DNA of 46,087 bases from Betaproteobacteria bacterium (GTDB lineage: Bacteria; Pseudomonadota; Gammaproteobacteria; Burkholderiales; SG8-39). A program made the position numbers and the translations under genes. The notes beneath the pieces were generated by a model. It saw only the letters and a list, made by a program, of their open reading frames with translations, had not been told where the DNA came from and made no database searches. This document shows positions 16,853 to 24,292 of the stretch, piece after piece. Numbering within the stretch: the first letter of the stretch is position 1; every line of letters begins with the position of its first letter. The stretch lies in assembly GCA_005883675.1 (NCBI GenBank), contig VBCM01000192.1, forward strand, positions 1 to 46,087, given 5' to 3'.

Positions 16853-17545
16853 TTGGCCATCTTCGCCTTAATTCCCGCCGCGGGCAGCGGCACACGCATG
16901 CGAGTTGCGATGCCCAAGCAATACGTGCCGCTCGCCGGCCGGCCGCTGCTCTGGCACGCGGTGCGTACTGTGTGCGTGCCGCAGGTGAGCGCCGTGTTCG
17001 TGGTGCTCGCCGCGAACGACGAGCACTTTGCGCGCCAGGACTGGAGCGCATTCGCCGGCAAGGTGAATCCGCTGTACTGCGGCGGCGCGACGCGCCGCGA
17101 CTCGGTGCTGAACGGCCTCGTGGCAGTCGGCGGCGCGGTGGATGCCGACGACTGGATGCTCGTGCACGATGCCGCGCGGCCCTGTCTTCCCGCCGCGGAC
17201 CTGCGCCGGCTGCTCGACGAGGGCGCGGGCGATGCGATCGGGGCGATACTCGCGCTCCCCGTCGCCGAGACCGTGAAGCGCGCGGGAAAAGATGAAGGCG
17301 GCGTGCAGCGCGTCGCGGCGACGGAGGATCGCTCGCAACTCTGGCTCGCGCAGACGCCGCAGCTGTTCCGCACTGGGCTGCTGATCGAGGCGCTCTCGCG
17401 CGCGGTCAACGCCACCGACGAGGCGGCGGCGGTCGAAGCGCTCGGCCACCGGCCGCGCCTCGTGCTCGGCAGCCGCGAGAACCTGAAGGTCACCTATGAG
17501 GAGGACGTGGCGATCGCGGCAGCGATCCTCGCGGGACGGAAATGA
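16853..17545 (+). CDS. ispD: 2-C-methyl-D-erythritol 4-phosphate cytidylyltransferase IspD
   Basis: Third step of the MEP isoprenoid pathway: MEP plus CTP to CDP-ME. The 230-aa protein has the nucleotide-binding start [20 protein letters not shown] (about 4-23), HDAARPC (about 106), and [15 protein letters not shown] with [14 protein letters not shown] near the end, all family hallmarks. The start is TTG at 16853, needed to include the conserved N-terminal strand; no in-frame ATG lies upstream. It overlaps ispF by ATGA, so the two successive non-adjacent steps are made together. The product feeds the squalene genes at 37.7-40.5 kb through farnesyl diphosphate. Confidence 0.95.
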   Translation: MAIFALIPAAGSGTRMRVAMPKQYVPLAGRPLLWHAVRTVCVPQVSAVFVVLAANDEHFARQDWSAFAGKVNPLYCGGATRRDSVLNGLVAVGGAVDADDWMLVHDAARPCLPAADLRRLLDEGAGDAIGAILALPVAETVKRAGKDEGGVQRVAATEDRSQLWLAQTPQLFRTGLLIEALSRAVNATDEAAAVEALGHRPRLVLGSRENLKVTYEEDVAIAAAILAGRK

Positions 17546-18009
17546 GGATCGGGCAGGGCTTCGACGTGCACCCGCTGGTACGCGGCCGCAGGCTGGTGAT
17601 CGGCGGCGTGGAGATCCCATACGAGAGGGGACTGGACGGTCACTCGGACGCGGACGTGCTGCTGCACGCGATCTGCGACGCGCTGCTCGGCGCGGCCGGC
17701 CTCGGCGACATCGGCCAGCACTATCCGGATACGAGCGCGGAGTTCCGGGGTGTCGACAGCCGCAAGCTCCTGCGCGAGGTCGCCAAGAAGCTAGCCGTTC
17801 TCAGCCTGCGCGTGGTTAACATCGACGCCACCATCATTGCCCAGGAACCGCGCATGGCGCCGCACGTGGCACGCATGATCGGCAACATCGCCGCTGATCT
17901 GGGAATCGCACCGGCGATGGTCAACATCAAGGCGACCACCACCGAGCACCTCGGCTTCCTCGGCCGCGTGGAAGGCATCGCCGCGCAGGCGGTGGCGCTC
18001 CTCGAATAG
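17542..18009 (+). CDS. ispF: 2-C-methyl-D-erythritol 2,4-cyclodiphosphate synthase IspF
   Basis: Fifth MEP-pathway step, cyclising CDP-ME 2-phosphate with loss of CMP. The 155-aa protein is the usual size of this trimeric enzyme. The zinc ligands are seen in GQGFDVHPL (Asp8, His10) and [19 protein letters not shown] (His42 region). [26 protein letters not shown] gives the C-terminal CMP/substrate site. It begins by a 4-nt overlap with ispD and shares one base with the next gene (TAGTG), so translational coupling along the operon is likely. Confidence 0.97.
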   Translation: MRIGQGFDVHPLVRGRRLVIGGVEIPYERGLDGHSDADVLLHAICDALLGAAGLGDIGQHYPDTSAEFRGVDSRKLLREVAKKLAVLSLRVVNIDATIIAQEPRMAPHVARMIGNIAADLGIAPAMVNIKATTTEHLGFLGRVEGIAAQAVALLE

Positions 18010-18614
18010 TGTATTCCCCACCCTACAACCGGCTGCAGGACCGAGCGCAGCTCGTCGCCTTCATGCGCCAGCACAACTTCCCGGTGCTCGTCACCGGCAG
18101 CGGCGGCAGCCTGCGCGCTTCGCACCTGCCCGCGCTGGTGCAGGAGGAGGGCGGCGAGCTGGCGCTCGACATGCACATGGCGCGTGCCAACGAGCAGTGG
18201 CGCCATTTTGACGACACCGAGGCGCTCGTCATCTTCAGCGGCCCGCACGCCTATATCTCGCCGCGCTGGTACGAGGATACCGAGCGCGTGCCGACGTGGA
18301 ACTACGCCGCGGTGCACGCGTACGGCGTGCCGCAGCTCGTCGAGGACCGCGCGGCGAAGCACGCGTCGCAGCGCCGGCTCGTCGCCACCCTGGATCCGCA
18401 GTGGCTGCCCAAGTTCGACGCGCTGCGAGGCGAATACGTCGAGCGCATGCTTGCTGCCATCGTCAACTTCCGCATTCCTGTAGTGCGCCTCGAGACGCGC
18501 TGGAAGCTCTCGCAGAACCGCGGCCGGCGCGAAATGGAGCTCATCGCCGCGGCGCTCGAAGAAAGCGGCGAGGCCGCGCTCGCCGCGCTCACGCGCCACC
18601 ACATGGGGGATTAA
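18009..18614 (+). CDS. PaiB-like FMN-binding protein
   Basis: A 201-aa protein of the PaiB/FMN_bind_2 family with a split-barrel flavin fold. Family blocks: MYSPPYNRLQDRAQLVAFMRQHNFPVLV at the start (shown here only in part as a family pattern), HLPALVQEEGGEL, HMARANEQWRHFD, VIFSGPHAYISPRWY and VPTWNYAAVHAYG, then WKLSQNRGRREM. PaiB was described in Bacillus as a negative regulator of sporulation and protease genes, but proteobacterial copies lack that context, and a flavin enzyme or FMN-binding role is as likely. GTG 18009 overlaps the ispF stop by one base. Confidence 0.85.
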   Translation: MYSPPYNRLQDRAQLVAFMRQHNFPVLVTGSGGSLRASHLPALVQEEGGELALDMHMARANEQWRHFDDTEALVIFSGPHAYISPRWYEDTERVPTWNYAAVHAYGVPQLVEDRAAKHASQRRLVATLDPQWLPKFDALRGEYVERMLAAIVNFRIPVVRLETRWKLSQNRGRREMELIAAALEESGEAALAALTRHHMGD

Positions 18615-18616
18615 CG

Positions 18617-19057
18617 ATGAATCGCTATATGTTTTCCTTGGGCCTGGTCGCGCTGGCGAGCGCGATTTATGCGGCCGTCGGCCTGCTCGAGCCCGCGCGT
18701 CTCGGTTGGACCGCACCGGCGCCGATCTGGATGAAGATCACCCTCGGCGTGCTCCTCGGCTTGCCCATCGTGTGGTTGCTCGCGTTTCGCCGCGACCTGC
18801 AATCGCGCTGGGCGCTGACAGATGAAAGCCCGGTTGCAATGGTGGCGCACGTGGAAGTGGACGGGACGGCCTATTACGTCTGCCTGCGCGCCGCTCCGGA
18901 TACACCGGTCCAGCAGCGCATCGCTGTCCATAAGCCGCGCGGCACCATCGATGCGCTGCGCACGCCGCAGGCGGCGCGGGTGTTCGTTGACGGGCGCAGC
19001 GGCAAGCCGCTGGTCGTCGAGCTGGCCGGCCACCGGCTGTGGACCATGGTCGCGTAG
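18617..19057 (+). CDS. Small membrane protein of unknown function
   Basis: A 146-aa protein with two N-terminal membrane segments (about 5-25 and 40-57: LGLVALASAIYAAVGLL and MKITLGVLLGLPIVWLLAF) and a soluble C-terminal domain of about 80 residues rich in beta-strand pattern (VAHVEVDGTAYYVCLRA, AARVFVDGRSGKPLVVEL). I do not recognise the family. It lies between the PaiB-like gene and thpR, with a one-base stop/start overlap to the latter. A longer reading from 18296 runs through the paiB-like gene in another frame and is not supported. Confidence 0.68.
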   Translation: MNRYMFSLGLVALASAIYAAVGLLEPARLGWTAPAPIWMKITLGVLLGLPIVWLLAFRRDLQSRWALTDESPVAMVAHVEVDGTAYYVCLRAAPDTPVQQRIAVHKPRGTIDALRTPQAARVFVDGRSGKPLVVELAGHRLWTMVA

Positions 19058-19563
19058 TGCGCTTGTTCTTCGCGCTTTGGCCGCCGGCGAAGACAGCCCA
19101 CGCGCTCGCGCGGTGGACGCACGAGGTCGCGCACGGCACCGGCGGCACGCCGACAGCGAACGACAGCATCCATCTGACGCTCGCCTTCCTCGGCGAAGCC
19201 GATGCCGCCAAGGCGTACAACGCCGCCCAGCGCGTCCAAGGCGCTCGCCATACGCTGCCGATCGACCATGCTGAGTACTGGAAGCACAACAAGATCGTCT
19301 GGGTCGGGCCGCAGACGATGCCTGCGCCACTGGCGGCGCTGGTTAACCAGCTTCACGGGTCGCTGAGGGAACACGGGTTCGTGCTGGAGGACCGACCGTT
19401 CGCCGCGCACATCACGCTACTGCGCAAGGCGAAGCCGCCGAAGTCGCTACTTCCGCTACCGCGTGTCGAGTGGCCGGTGAACGAGATGCTGCTCATGCGC
19501 TCGCGCACTTCGCCGAAAGGATCGACCTACGAGCCGCTCGAGCGCTTCCCGTTGCAGGCATGA
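19057..19563 (+). CDS. thpR: RNA 2',3'-cyclic phosphodiesterase ThpR (2'-5' RNA ligase family)
   Basis: Opens 2',3'-cyclic phosphate ends of RNA; family members also ligate 2'-5' in vitro. The 168-aa protein carries both catalytic HxTL motifs: SIHLTLAFLG (His39) and AAHITLLRKA (His118), in the two-lobed 2H phosphoesterase layout, starting MRLFFALWPP. GTG 19057 is chosen because it overlaps the previous stop (TAGTG) and gives the family N-terminus; a GTG at 19039 would add six residues. The end overlaps the next start by ATGA. Confidence 0.93.
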   Translation: MRLFFALWPPAKTAHALARWTHEVAHGTGGTPTANDSIHLTLAFLGEADAAKAYNAAQRVQGARHTLPIDHAEYWKHNKIVWVGPQTMPAPLAALVNQLHGSLREHGFVLEDRPFAAHITLLRKAKPPKSLLPLPRVEWPVNEMLLMRSRTSPKGSTYEPLERFPLQA

Positions 19564-20087
19564 AGAGCTATCGTTTCCAGGTGCGCGCAATCCTCGCCGG
19601 CTTGTTGCTGCTTGCCGCCATACCCGCCCGCACGCAGGAGCCGGCCGACGGGCCGAAGCCGATCTTCCGCGATGCATTGATCGACAAGCTCGTCGGCGAG
19701 TGGCGGCTCAAGCGCCGGATCCGTGAGCGCGACGTCGAGAACACGGTGAGCGCCGATTGGGTGCTGAATCACCAGTTCCTGCGCATGCACATGAAGGATG
19801 TCGCCGAGCCGCCCGAGTATGAGGCGCTGGTCTACATCGGCTACCGGCACGCTGAGCAGCGCTATGTCGTGCACTGGCTGGATGGCTACGGCGGCAAGTT
19901 CTCCGCCATCGGCTACGGCAAGCGCGTCGGCGACACCATTGCCTTCGTCTTTCAGTACGACGACGGTCCGTTCTACAACACCTTCAGCTGGGACGCTCGC
20001 GCCGAGACCTGGACCTTCACGATGGAAGCGACCGGCAAGGACGGCAAGCGCGAGCTCTTCGCCGTCGACACGCTGCGTCGGGACTGA
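19560..20087 (+). CDS. Secreted DUF1579-like/lipocalin-like protein
   Basis: A 175-aa protein with a signal peptide (YRFQVRAILAGLLLLAAIPARTQ, cleavage after the ART-Q region likely). The mature domain has the pattern of small beta-barrel proteins of the DUF1579/heme-binding-like group: LVGEWRLKRRIRERD, a strand set with HQFLRMHM, YEALVYIGYRHAEQRYVVHW, FVFQYDDGPFYNTFSWD and TWTFTMEAT. No enzymatic residues are evident. The ATG at 19560 overlaps the thpR stop by 4 nt; a 30-codon upstream extension in this frame is read-through of thpR sequence. Function unknown; the family name is tentative. Confidence 0.72.
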   Translation: MKSYRFQVRAILAGLLLLAAIPARTQEPADGPKPIFRDALIDKLVGEWRLKRRIRERDVENTVSADWVLNHQFLRMHMKDVAEPPEYEALVYIGYRHAEQRYVVHWLDGYGGKFSAIGYGKRVGDTIAFVFQYDDGPFYNTFSWDARAETWTFTMEATGKDGKRELFAVDTLRRD

Positions 20088-20088
20088 G

Positions 20089-20361
20089 ATGCTCTTCATG
20101 GTCATCGAGCGCTATCGCCCCGGCCGGGCGCCGGAGATCTATCGCCGCTTCCGCGATCGCGGCCGCATGGCGCCCGCCGGCTTGCGCTATGTGGCGAGCT
20201 GGGTGGATCTCAACTACGAGTGCTGCTTCCAGGTGATGCAGACCGACGACGAGGCGCTGTTTCGCCAATGGACGGCGAACTGGGACGACTTGGTCGATTT
20301 GGAGATCGTGCCGGTGCGCAGCTCGGCGGAGGCCGCGGCGGCGATTGTGCCGGAAATTTGA
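20089..20361 (+). CDS. DUF3303 family protein
   Basis: A 90-aa protein starting MLFMVIERYRPGRAPEIY, then FRDRGRMAPAGLRYVASWVD, CCFQVMQTDDEALFRQW and WDDLVDLEIVPV, which is the recognisable DUF3303 pattern, a ferredoxin-like alpha/beta dimer fold resembling NIPSNAP/ABM-type domains. No function is established. It follows the secreted protein by one base and ends the ispD operon. The ATG at 20089 is chosen because it gives the complete family start. Confidence 0.85.
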   Translation: MLFMVIERYRPGRAPEIYRRFRDRGRMAPAGLRYVASWVDLNYECCFQVMQTDDEALFRQWTANWDDLVDLEIVPVRSSAEAAAAIVPEI

Positions 20362-20632
20362 AGAAGTCCGTACGGCGAAAGCGCGAAACATCATCGGCGC
20401 ATCGACCGGGGCCGAGGTTCTGGTCGCCGAATCAGCCCACGAGGTCATCGGCCTGATAGTGATCCGGCTCGCCGCGCGCAAGCGCCTCTCGACGCCAAGG
20501 CGTTGGCAGCGCATTGCTGGAAGCGGCATGTGCATGGGCGGATAGCCGAGCTTGCGAGTTCGTCAAAAGGCGGGCTTCCGGACCACAGGCATGCTCATGC
20601 GGCGCGAATTGGCATAGCGCCGGCCGAACGCC
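20362..20632. other. Non-coding or decayed stretch without a supported gene
   Basis: About 270 nt lie between the DUF3303 gene and the 3' end of the convergent DUF6036-type gene. A 66-codon reading (20345-20545) overlaps the DUF3303 stop, lacks a ribosome site and has no family pattern beyond the short AKARNIIGASTGAEVLVAES stretch. I see no repeat, hairpin with T-run or RNA gene. It may be the remnant of a gene. Confidence 0.4.
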
Positions 20633-21157
20633 TTAGGAGAAATCGCGCTCGATGCGGCCGCGTGCGAGCTTGCGCACCGCGGGCGATGCGGGAGTCAGTA
20701 CAAGGCGCGCGAGCAGTTTTTCTTTGCGTACCAGCCCCTCCCGGGCGAGTACGGCGTTGAACGCGAGATCCTTTTCCCGGCCGGCGACATATTTCGAGAT
20801 GGCAAGATCGTGCACCTCGAGACACAGGCCCGAAGTGCCGCGGGTATTTTCGTTACGCACGCGCACGAGCCGCTTGCGCCAGCCCTTGGGCAGCGTAGCG
20901 GTAGACTCGCCTACGCCTTGCGCGTAGTAACCGAACTCCTCATGAAAACGCGAACCTTCGCCGATGGCGCTGTCGATCTTGTCCGCGCGTTCCGGATGAT
21001 TGAGTGGAAAGACGTCGGCCTCCATGGAAGCGAGGAGCGCGGCCGGGGCGTCCGGGTACTGGCCGAGGACGGCCTGGCTGCCGATGACGACAATCTCGCG
21101 GTCGCGGGCGATGGCGCCGGCGGCGCGGATGATGTGCTCAAGCTCGGAACGCGTCAT
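20633..21157 (-). CDS. DUF6036-type nucleotidyltransferase-like protein (putative toxin-antitoxin component)
   Basis: A 174-aa protein with the pattern of DUF6036 nucleotidyltransferase-like proteins. It has an N-terminal helix (SELEHIIRAAGAIARD), the strand IVVIGSQAVLGQYPDAP corresponding to the GS-containing nucleotidyltransferase entry, an acidic strand MEADVFPLNHPERADKID with the E-x-D pair that would hold metal, then YYAQGVGESTATLPKGWRKR, a central NTRGTSGLCLEVHDLAISKYVAGREKD block and a helical tail. In known AbiEii/MNT-type modules such proteins transfer nucleotides to RNA or protein partners; here that is inference. It overlaps the upstream small gene by 20 nt, so the two are one unit. 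Near-identical patterns occur, from memory, in actinobacteria, implying horizontal spread. Confidence 0.82.
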   Translation of the reverse strand: MTRSELEHIIRAAGAIARDREIVVIGSQAVLGQYPDAPAALLASMEADVFPLNHPERADKIDSAIGEGSRFHEEFGYYAQGVGESTATLPKGWRKRLVRVRNENTRGTSGLCLEVHDLAISKYVAGREKDLAFNAVLAREGLVRKEKLLARLVLTPASPAVRKLARGRIERDFS

Positions 21158-21569
21158 GCACGCGCCGGCGCTCCGCGGGCGAGAGCAGCGTCGCGAGCGG
21201 CGAAGACTGGCGCAGGCGTGCCGCGTCCTCGCTTAGCTCCGTCGCCCTTGCCGCCACTTCCGGCCACGGCCGTTGCAGCAACTCCTGCCATTCGCGCAAA
21301 GCCGCAGGCGGCCGCTCGCCGTAGCGCTCGAGCCACCGTGCGACGGTGGCACGGGCGCGCTTAAGCAGGCTCGGGTTGGCGGCGATGCGTCGCGCGGCGA
21401 GCACGTGGAACGCGAGGCTTCGCGCCTCGGCAACGCGGTGATCCGACCAGGCGGGCGTGCTCGAGCGCCAGCGGGTCACCGCGCGCAGGCCGGCGGCCCT
21501 GCGGCGCGCGCGATGGCGCCGCACGCGCTCGGCGGGCGACAGCGGTTTAGCGGTCCGTATCCGGGGCAT
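21138..21569 (-). CDS. Small basic partner of the DUF6036 protein (putative antitoxin/DNA-binding)
   Basis: A 143-aa protein with an Arg-rich N-terminus, LSPAERVRRHRARRRAAGLR (about 9-28), that looks like a short DNA-binding segment; a helical middle with RRIAANPSLLKRARATVARWL and REWQELLQRPWPEVAARATEL; and an ending RLRQSSPLATLLSPAERRRV. From memory, the RQxSPFAGVLSPRERW-like ending recurs in small genes beside DUF6036 genes in actinobacteria, so the pair looks conserved. The ATG at 21569 gives MPRIRTAKPL; a 13-codon longer reading starts at 21608 within the palindrome-bearing leader and is less likely. It is the first gene of the pair and is the likely regulator binding the palindrome just upstream. 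Confidence 0.72.
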   Translation of the reverse strand: MPRIRTAKPLSPAERVRRHRARRRAAGLRAVTRWRSSTPAWSDHRVAEARSLAFHVLAARRIAANPSLLKRARATVARWLERYGERPPAALREWQELLQRPWPEVAARATELSEDAARLRQSSPLATLLSPAERRRVHDAFRA

Positions 21570-21570
21570 A

Positions 21571-21588
21571 ATCGTTACATGTAACGAT
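21571..21588. promoter_or_regulatory. 18-bp perfect palindrome, probable operator
   Basis: ATCGTTACATGTAACGAT is a perfect 18-bp palindrome filling most of the 32-nt gap between the start of the DUF6036 partner gene (minus, 21569) and the start of the LigD-polymerase gene (plus, 21602). It ends one base from the minus-strand start. Each half carries a TAACGAT element that could serve as a -10, so a bound dimer would block both transcripts. It is AT-rich in a GC-rich region. Confidence 0.75.
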
Positions 21589-21601
21589 AGCGAAACTTTG
21601 C

Positions 21602-22840
21602 ATGCCACGCAAACCCAGCTCTGAAGTGCTGGACATAGGCGGCCGCGAGGTGACGATCACAAACGCGGCCAAGGTGCTATTTCCGGGCCCCAAGTACACC
21701 AAGCTCGATGTTGCGCAGTACTACGTCGCGGTGGGCGAAGGCGCGCTGCGCGGCGCGGGCGGCCGGCCCAACATGCTGGTGCGATATCCGAACGGCATCG
21801 ACGGCGAGTTCTTCTACCAGAAGCGCGCGCCGGAGCGGCGGCCGGACTGGGTCGACGTGGTGGAGCTCAAGTTTCCGTCCGGCCGCAGCGCGCTCGAGAT
21901 CGTGCCGCGCGACGCCGCGGCGCTCGCGTGGATGGCGAACCTCGGTAGCCTGGAGCTGCATCCGCACCCGGTGCGCGCCGAGGATCTCGAGCATCCCGAC
22001 GAGCTGCGCGTCGATCTCGATCCGGTGCCGGGCGTGAAGTGGGCGCAGGTGCGCGAGGTCGCGCTAATCGCCAAGGCGGCGCTGGAAGACGTTGGCCTCG
22101 TCGGCTGGCCGAAGACATCGGGTAAGCGAGGCATGCACATCTATGTGCGCATCGCGCAGCGCTGGACGTTCGATGAGGTGCGCCGCGCGGCGCTCGCGCT
22201 CGCCCGCGACGTCGAGCGTCGCGCGCCGCAGCTCGCGACGAGCAAGTGGTGGAAGGAGGAGCGCCACGGCGTCTTCGTCGACTACAACCAGAACGCGAAG
22301 GACCGCACGATCGCCTCGGCCTATTCGGTGCGGCCCACGCCGAACGCGACGGTATCGGCGCCGCTCGACTGGAGCGAGGTCGCGGACTGCGAGCCCGAGG
22401 ATTTCACGCTCGCTAATATGCCGCGCCGGTTCAAGCGGGTGGGCGAGCGCCACGCGGGCATCGACCAGCGCGCCGGCTCGCTCGAGGCGCTGCTCGAGTT
22501 ATTCGAAAAGCAGGGCGGCGGCGACGCACCCTGGCCGCCGCACTACAGGAAGCAGGCGGGGGAGCCGGCCCGCGTGCAGCCCTCGAAGCGCAAGCTCCCG
22601 GTGATCGAGATCGGCCGCGCCAAGCGCAAGGAGGACGCGCTCGCGGGCCTTGAGCGCTGGAAGAAGCGCCATCCCAAAGTGCAGGAGCATCTCGAGCCGG
22701 CGGATATCCTGGTTGACTCCATGCGCGGCCGCTACACGACGTGGACCCGCGTGCGCGTGAATCTGCAGCATGTGCCGGAAAAACTGCGGCCGGCTCAGGA
22801 GCCTTTGGATCCGGACGAGAAGACGCTCTCGAGCTCGTAG
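21602..22840 (+). CDS. LigD-type DNA polymerase/primase domain protein (NHEJ)
   Basis: A 412-aa stand-alone polymerase domain of the LigD family, which fills ends and adds nucleotides in bacterial end joining. Landmarks: NAAKVLFPGPKYTKLDVAQYY (about 21-41), FYQKRAPERRPDWV, the metal-binding ELRVDLDPVPGVKW, the primer/dNTP site TSGKRGMHIYVRI, and DYNQNAKDRTIASAYSVRP followed by TVSAPLDWSEV. A C-terminal extension of about 100 residues (LERWKKRHPKVQEHL and the final RVRVNLQHVPEKLRPAQEPL) is less usual. There is no ribosome site before ATG 21602; the leader holds the palindrome. The gene converges on, and overlaps by 46 nt, the ligase gene. No Ku gene is present in the window. Confidence 0.93.
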   Translation: MPRKPSSEVLDIGGREVTITNAAKVLFPGPKYTKLDVAQYYVAVGEGALRGAGGRPNMLVRYPNGIDGEFFYQKRAPERRPDWVDVVELKFPSGRSALEIVPRDAAALAWMANLGSLELHPHPVRAEDLEHPDELRVDLDPVPGVKWAQVREVALIAKAALEDVGLVGWPKTSGKRGMHIYVRIAQRWTFDEVRRAALALARDVERRAPQLATSKWWKEERHGVFVDYNQNAKDRTIASAYSVRPTPNATVSAPLDWSEVADCEPEDFTLANMPRRFKRVGERHAGIDQRAGSLEALLELFEKQGGGDAPWPPHYRKQAGEPARVQPSKRKLPVIEIGRAKRKEDALAGLERWKKRHPKVQEHLEPADILVDSMRGRYTTWTRVRVNLQHVPEKLRPAQEPLDPDEKTLSSS

Positions 22841-23895
22841 GGCTTGGTGACTTCGAGCTGGTCGTAGCGGCAGTCCGGCGGCGGCTTGTCCGGTCGCCAG
22901 CGCAGGAACGTGGCGGCGTGGCGGAAGCGGTTTCCCTGCAGGTGGTCGTACTTCACTTCGCAGACGCGCTCCGGGCGCAGCGGCTCCCACGAGAGGTCCT
23001 TGCCCGCGCTCCAGCGGCTCTGGCCGCCCGGCATGCGGCTCGCTTCCGCCGCGGCGCCTGCCCAGTCGCGCCAGGGATGCTCGCCGATCGCGTCCTTGCG
23101 CAGCGGCGCGAGCTCCTTCACGAGCTGCTTGCGCATCGTCATGCTGAAGGACGAGGTGACGCCGACGTGCTGGAGCACGTTGGCGTCATCGTAAAGGCCG
23201 AGCAGGAGCGAGCCCACGGCATCCTCGCCGCTTTTGTGCCAGCGGAAGCCCGCTACCACGCAGTCGGCGGTGCGCGCGTGCTTCACCTTGATCATCGCGC
23301 GCTTGCCCGGCTGGTAAGTAAGGCCGGCGGGCTTGGCGATGACGCCGTCGAGGCCTGCGCCCTCGAAGTGCTCGAGCCAGTGCTCGGCCTGGTCGCGCTC
23401 GCGGGTCATCGGCGTGACATACACGGGCGGCTTGCCGCGGCCGAGCAGCCGCTCGAGCGCCGCGCGGCGCGCGCGCTGCGGCTCGCCCATGAGGTTGCGC
23501 CCGCCGACCGCGAGCGCGTCGAAAGCAACGAAGGAGGAGGGCGTCTCTTTGGCGAGCTTCGCGACGCGCGAGGCGGCCGGATGCAGGCGCAGCTGCAGCG
23601 CGTCGAAGTCGAGCCCGTGCGGCGTGGCGATCACGATCTCGCCGTCGAGCACGCAGCCTGCCGGCAGGCCCGCGAGCAGCGCGTCGTGCAATTCCGGGAA
23701 ATAGCGGTCGAGCGGCCGCGAATCGCGGCTCTGGATGAAGAGCTCGCGGCTGCCGCGGAAGACCAGAGCGCGGAAGCCGTCCCATTTCGGCTCGAACAGG
23801 TAGTCGTCCCCGTGCGGCAGCTCCTCGGCGAGCTTCGCGAGCATCGGCTCGACCGGCGGCGCGATGGCATATAACTCGCTTGCGGCGCTGGGCAT
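22795..23895 (-). CDS. ATP-dependent DNA ligase (LigD/LigC-type ligase domain)
   Basis: A 366-aa ATP-dependent ligase without attached polymerase or nuclease domains. Motif I is FEPKWDGFRAL with adenylated Lys37; VLDGEIVI and SFVAFDALA follow as motifs III/IIIa, GLDGVIAKPAG as motif IV and MIKVKH as motif V; the C-terminal OB-fold part includes GFRWHKSGEDAVGSLLLGLYDD and a final RFRHAATFLRWRPDK. It would seal breaks, probably with the facing polymerase protein, giving a split version of LigD. The ATG at 23895 is preferred over 23955 because it starts with MPSAASELYAIAPPVEPMLA. It overlaps the polymerase gene tail to tail by 46 nt and shares a CATG with the divergent membrane gene. Confidence 0.93.
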   Translation of the reverse strand: MPSAASELYAIAPPVEPMLAKLAEELPHGDDYLFEPKWDGFRALVFRGSRELFIQSRDSRPLDRYFPELHDALLAGLPAGCVLDGEIVIATPHGLDFDALQLRLHPAASRVAKLAKETPSSFVAFDALAVGGRNLMGEPQRARRAALERLLGRGKPPVYVTPMTRERDQAEHWLEHFEGAGLDGVIAKPAGLTYQPGKRAMIKVKHARTADCVVAGFRWHKSGEDAVGSLLLGLYDDANVLQHVGVTSSFSMTMRKQLVKELAPLRKDAIGEHPWRDWAGAAAEASRMPGGQSRWSAGKDLSWEPLRPERVCEVKYDHLQGNRFRHAATFLRWRPDKPPPDCRYDQLEVTKPYELESVFSSGSKGS

Positions 23896-24292
23896 GCTGG
23901 CTCGACTGCTACGCGAAGCGCTGTGGGTGCCGGTGGCGATCGTGGTGGCGAGCATGGCCCTCGCCCGCCTGCCGGTGAGGTTGGACCTGTGGTGGCTCGC
24001 GCATCTGGCGGGCGGCGCGGCGCTGGCGTTCTGCTATTTGCGCGCCATTGCTATTGCACGCGCAAAGCTCGGCGCGCTGCGCCCGGCGGGCGCGTACCTG
24101 CTCGCGTTCGCGCTCTCGTGCATGACCGCGCTCGCCTGGGAGATCGGCGAGTTCACGATCGACCAGCTCGCGGGCACGGGGCTGCAGCAGGGGAATTTCG
24201 ACACCATGAGCGACCTCATCCTCGGCACGGCCGGCGCGGCGGCGTATCTCGCGTGGCACGCGCTCACCAAATTCGCTTCATCTCACTGGTAG
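23894..24292 (+). CDS. Small integral membrane protein (YjdF/DUF2238-like)
   Basis: A 132-aa protein with four hydrophobic segments and the block ALAWEIGEFTIDQLAGTGLQ followed by GNFDTMSDLILGTAGA, which resembles the conserved acidic stretch of YjdF/DUF2238 membrane proteins. Function unknown. The ATG at 23894 overlaps the ligase start in a CATG palindrome (23893-23896); an upstream ATG at 23864 would extend it 10 residues into the ligase gene. The 3' end overlaps the convergent sensor kinase gene by 15 nt. Confidence 0.7.
   Translation: MLARLLREALWVPVAIVVASMALARLPVRLDLWWLAHLAGGAALAFCYLRAIAIARAKLGALRPAGAYLLAFALSCMTALAWEIGEFTIDQLAGTGLQQGNFDTMSDLILGTAGAAAYLAWHALTKFASSHW

Noticed and set aside
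20345-20545. 66-codon open frame after DUF3303
   Set aside because: No ribosome site, overlaps the previous stop, and has no recognisable pattern.
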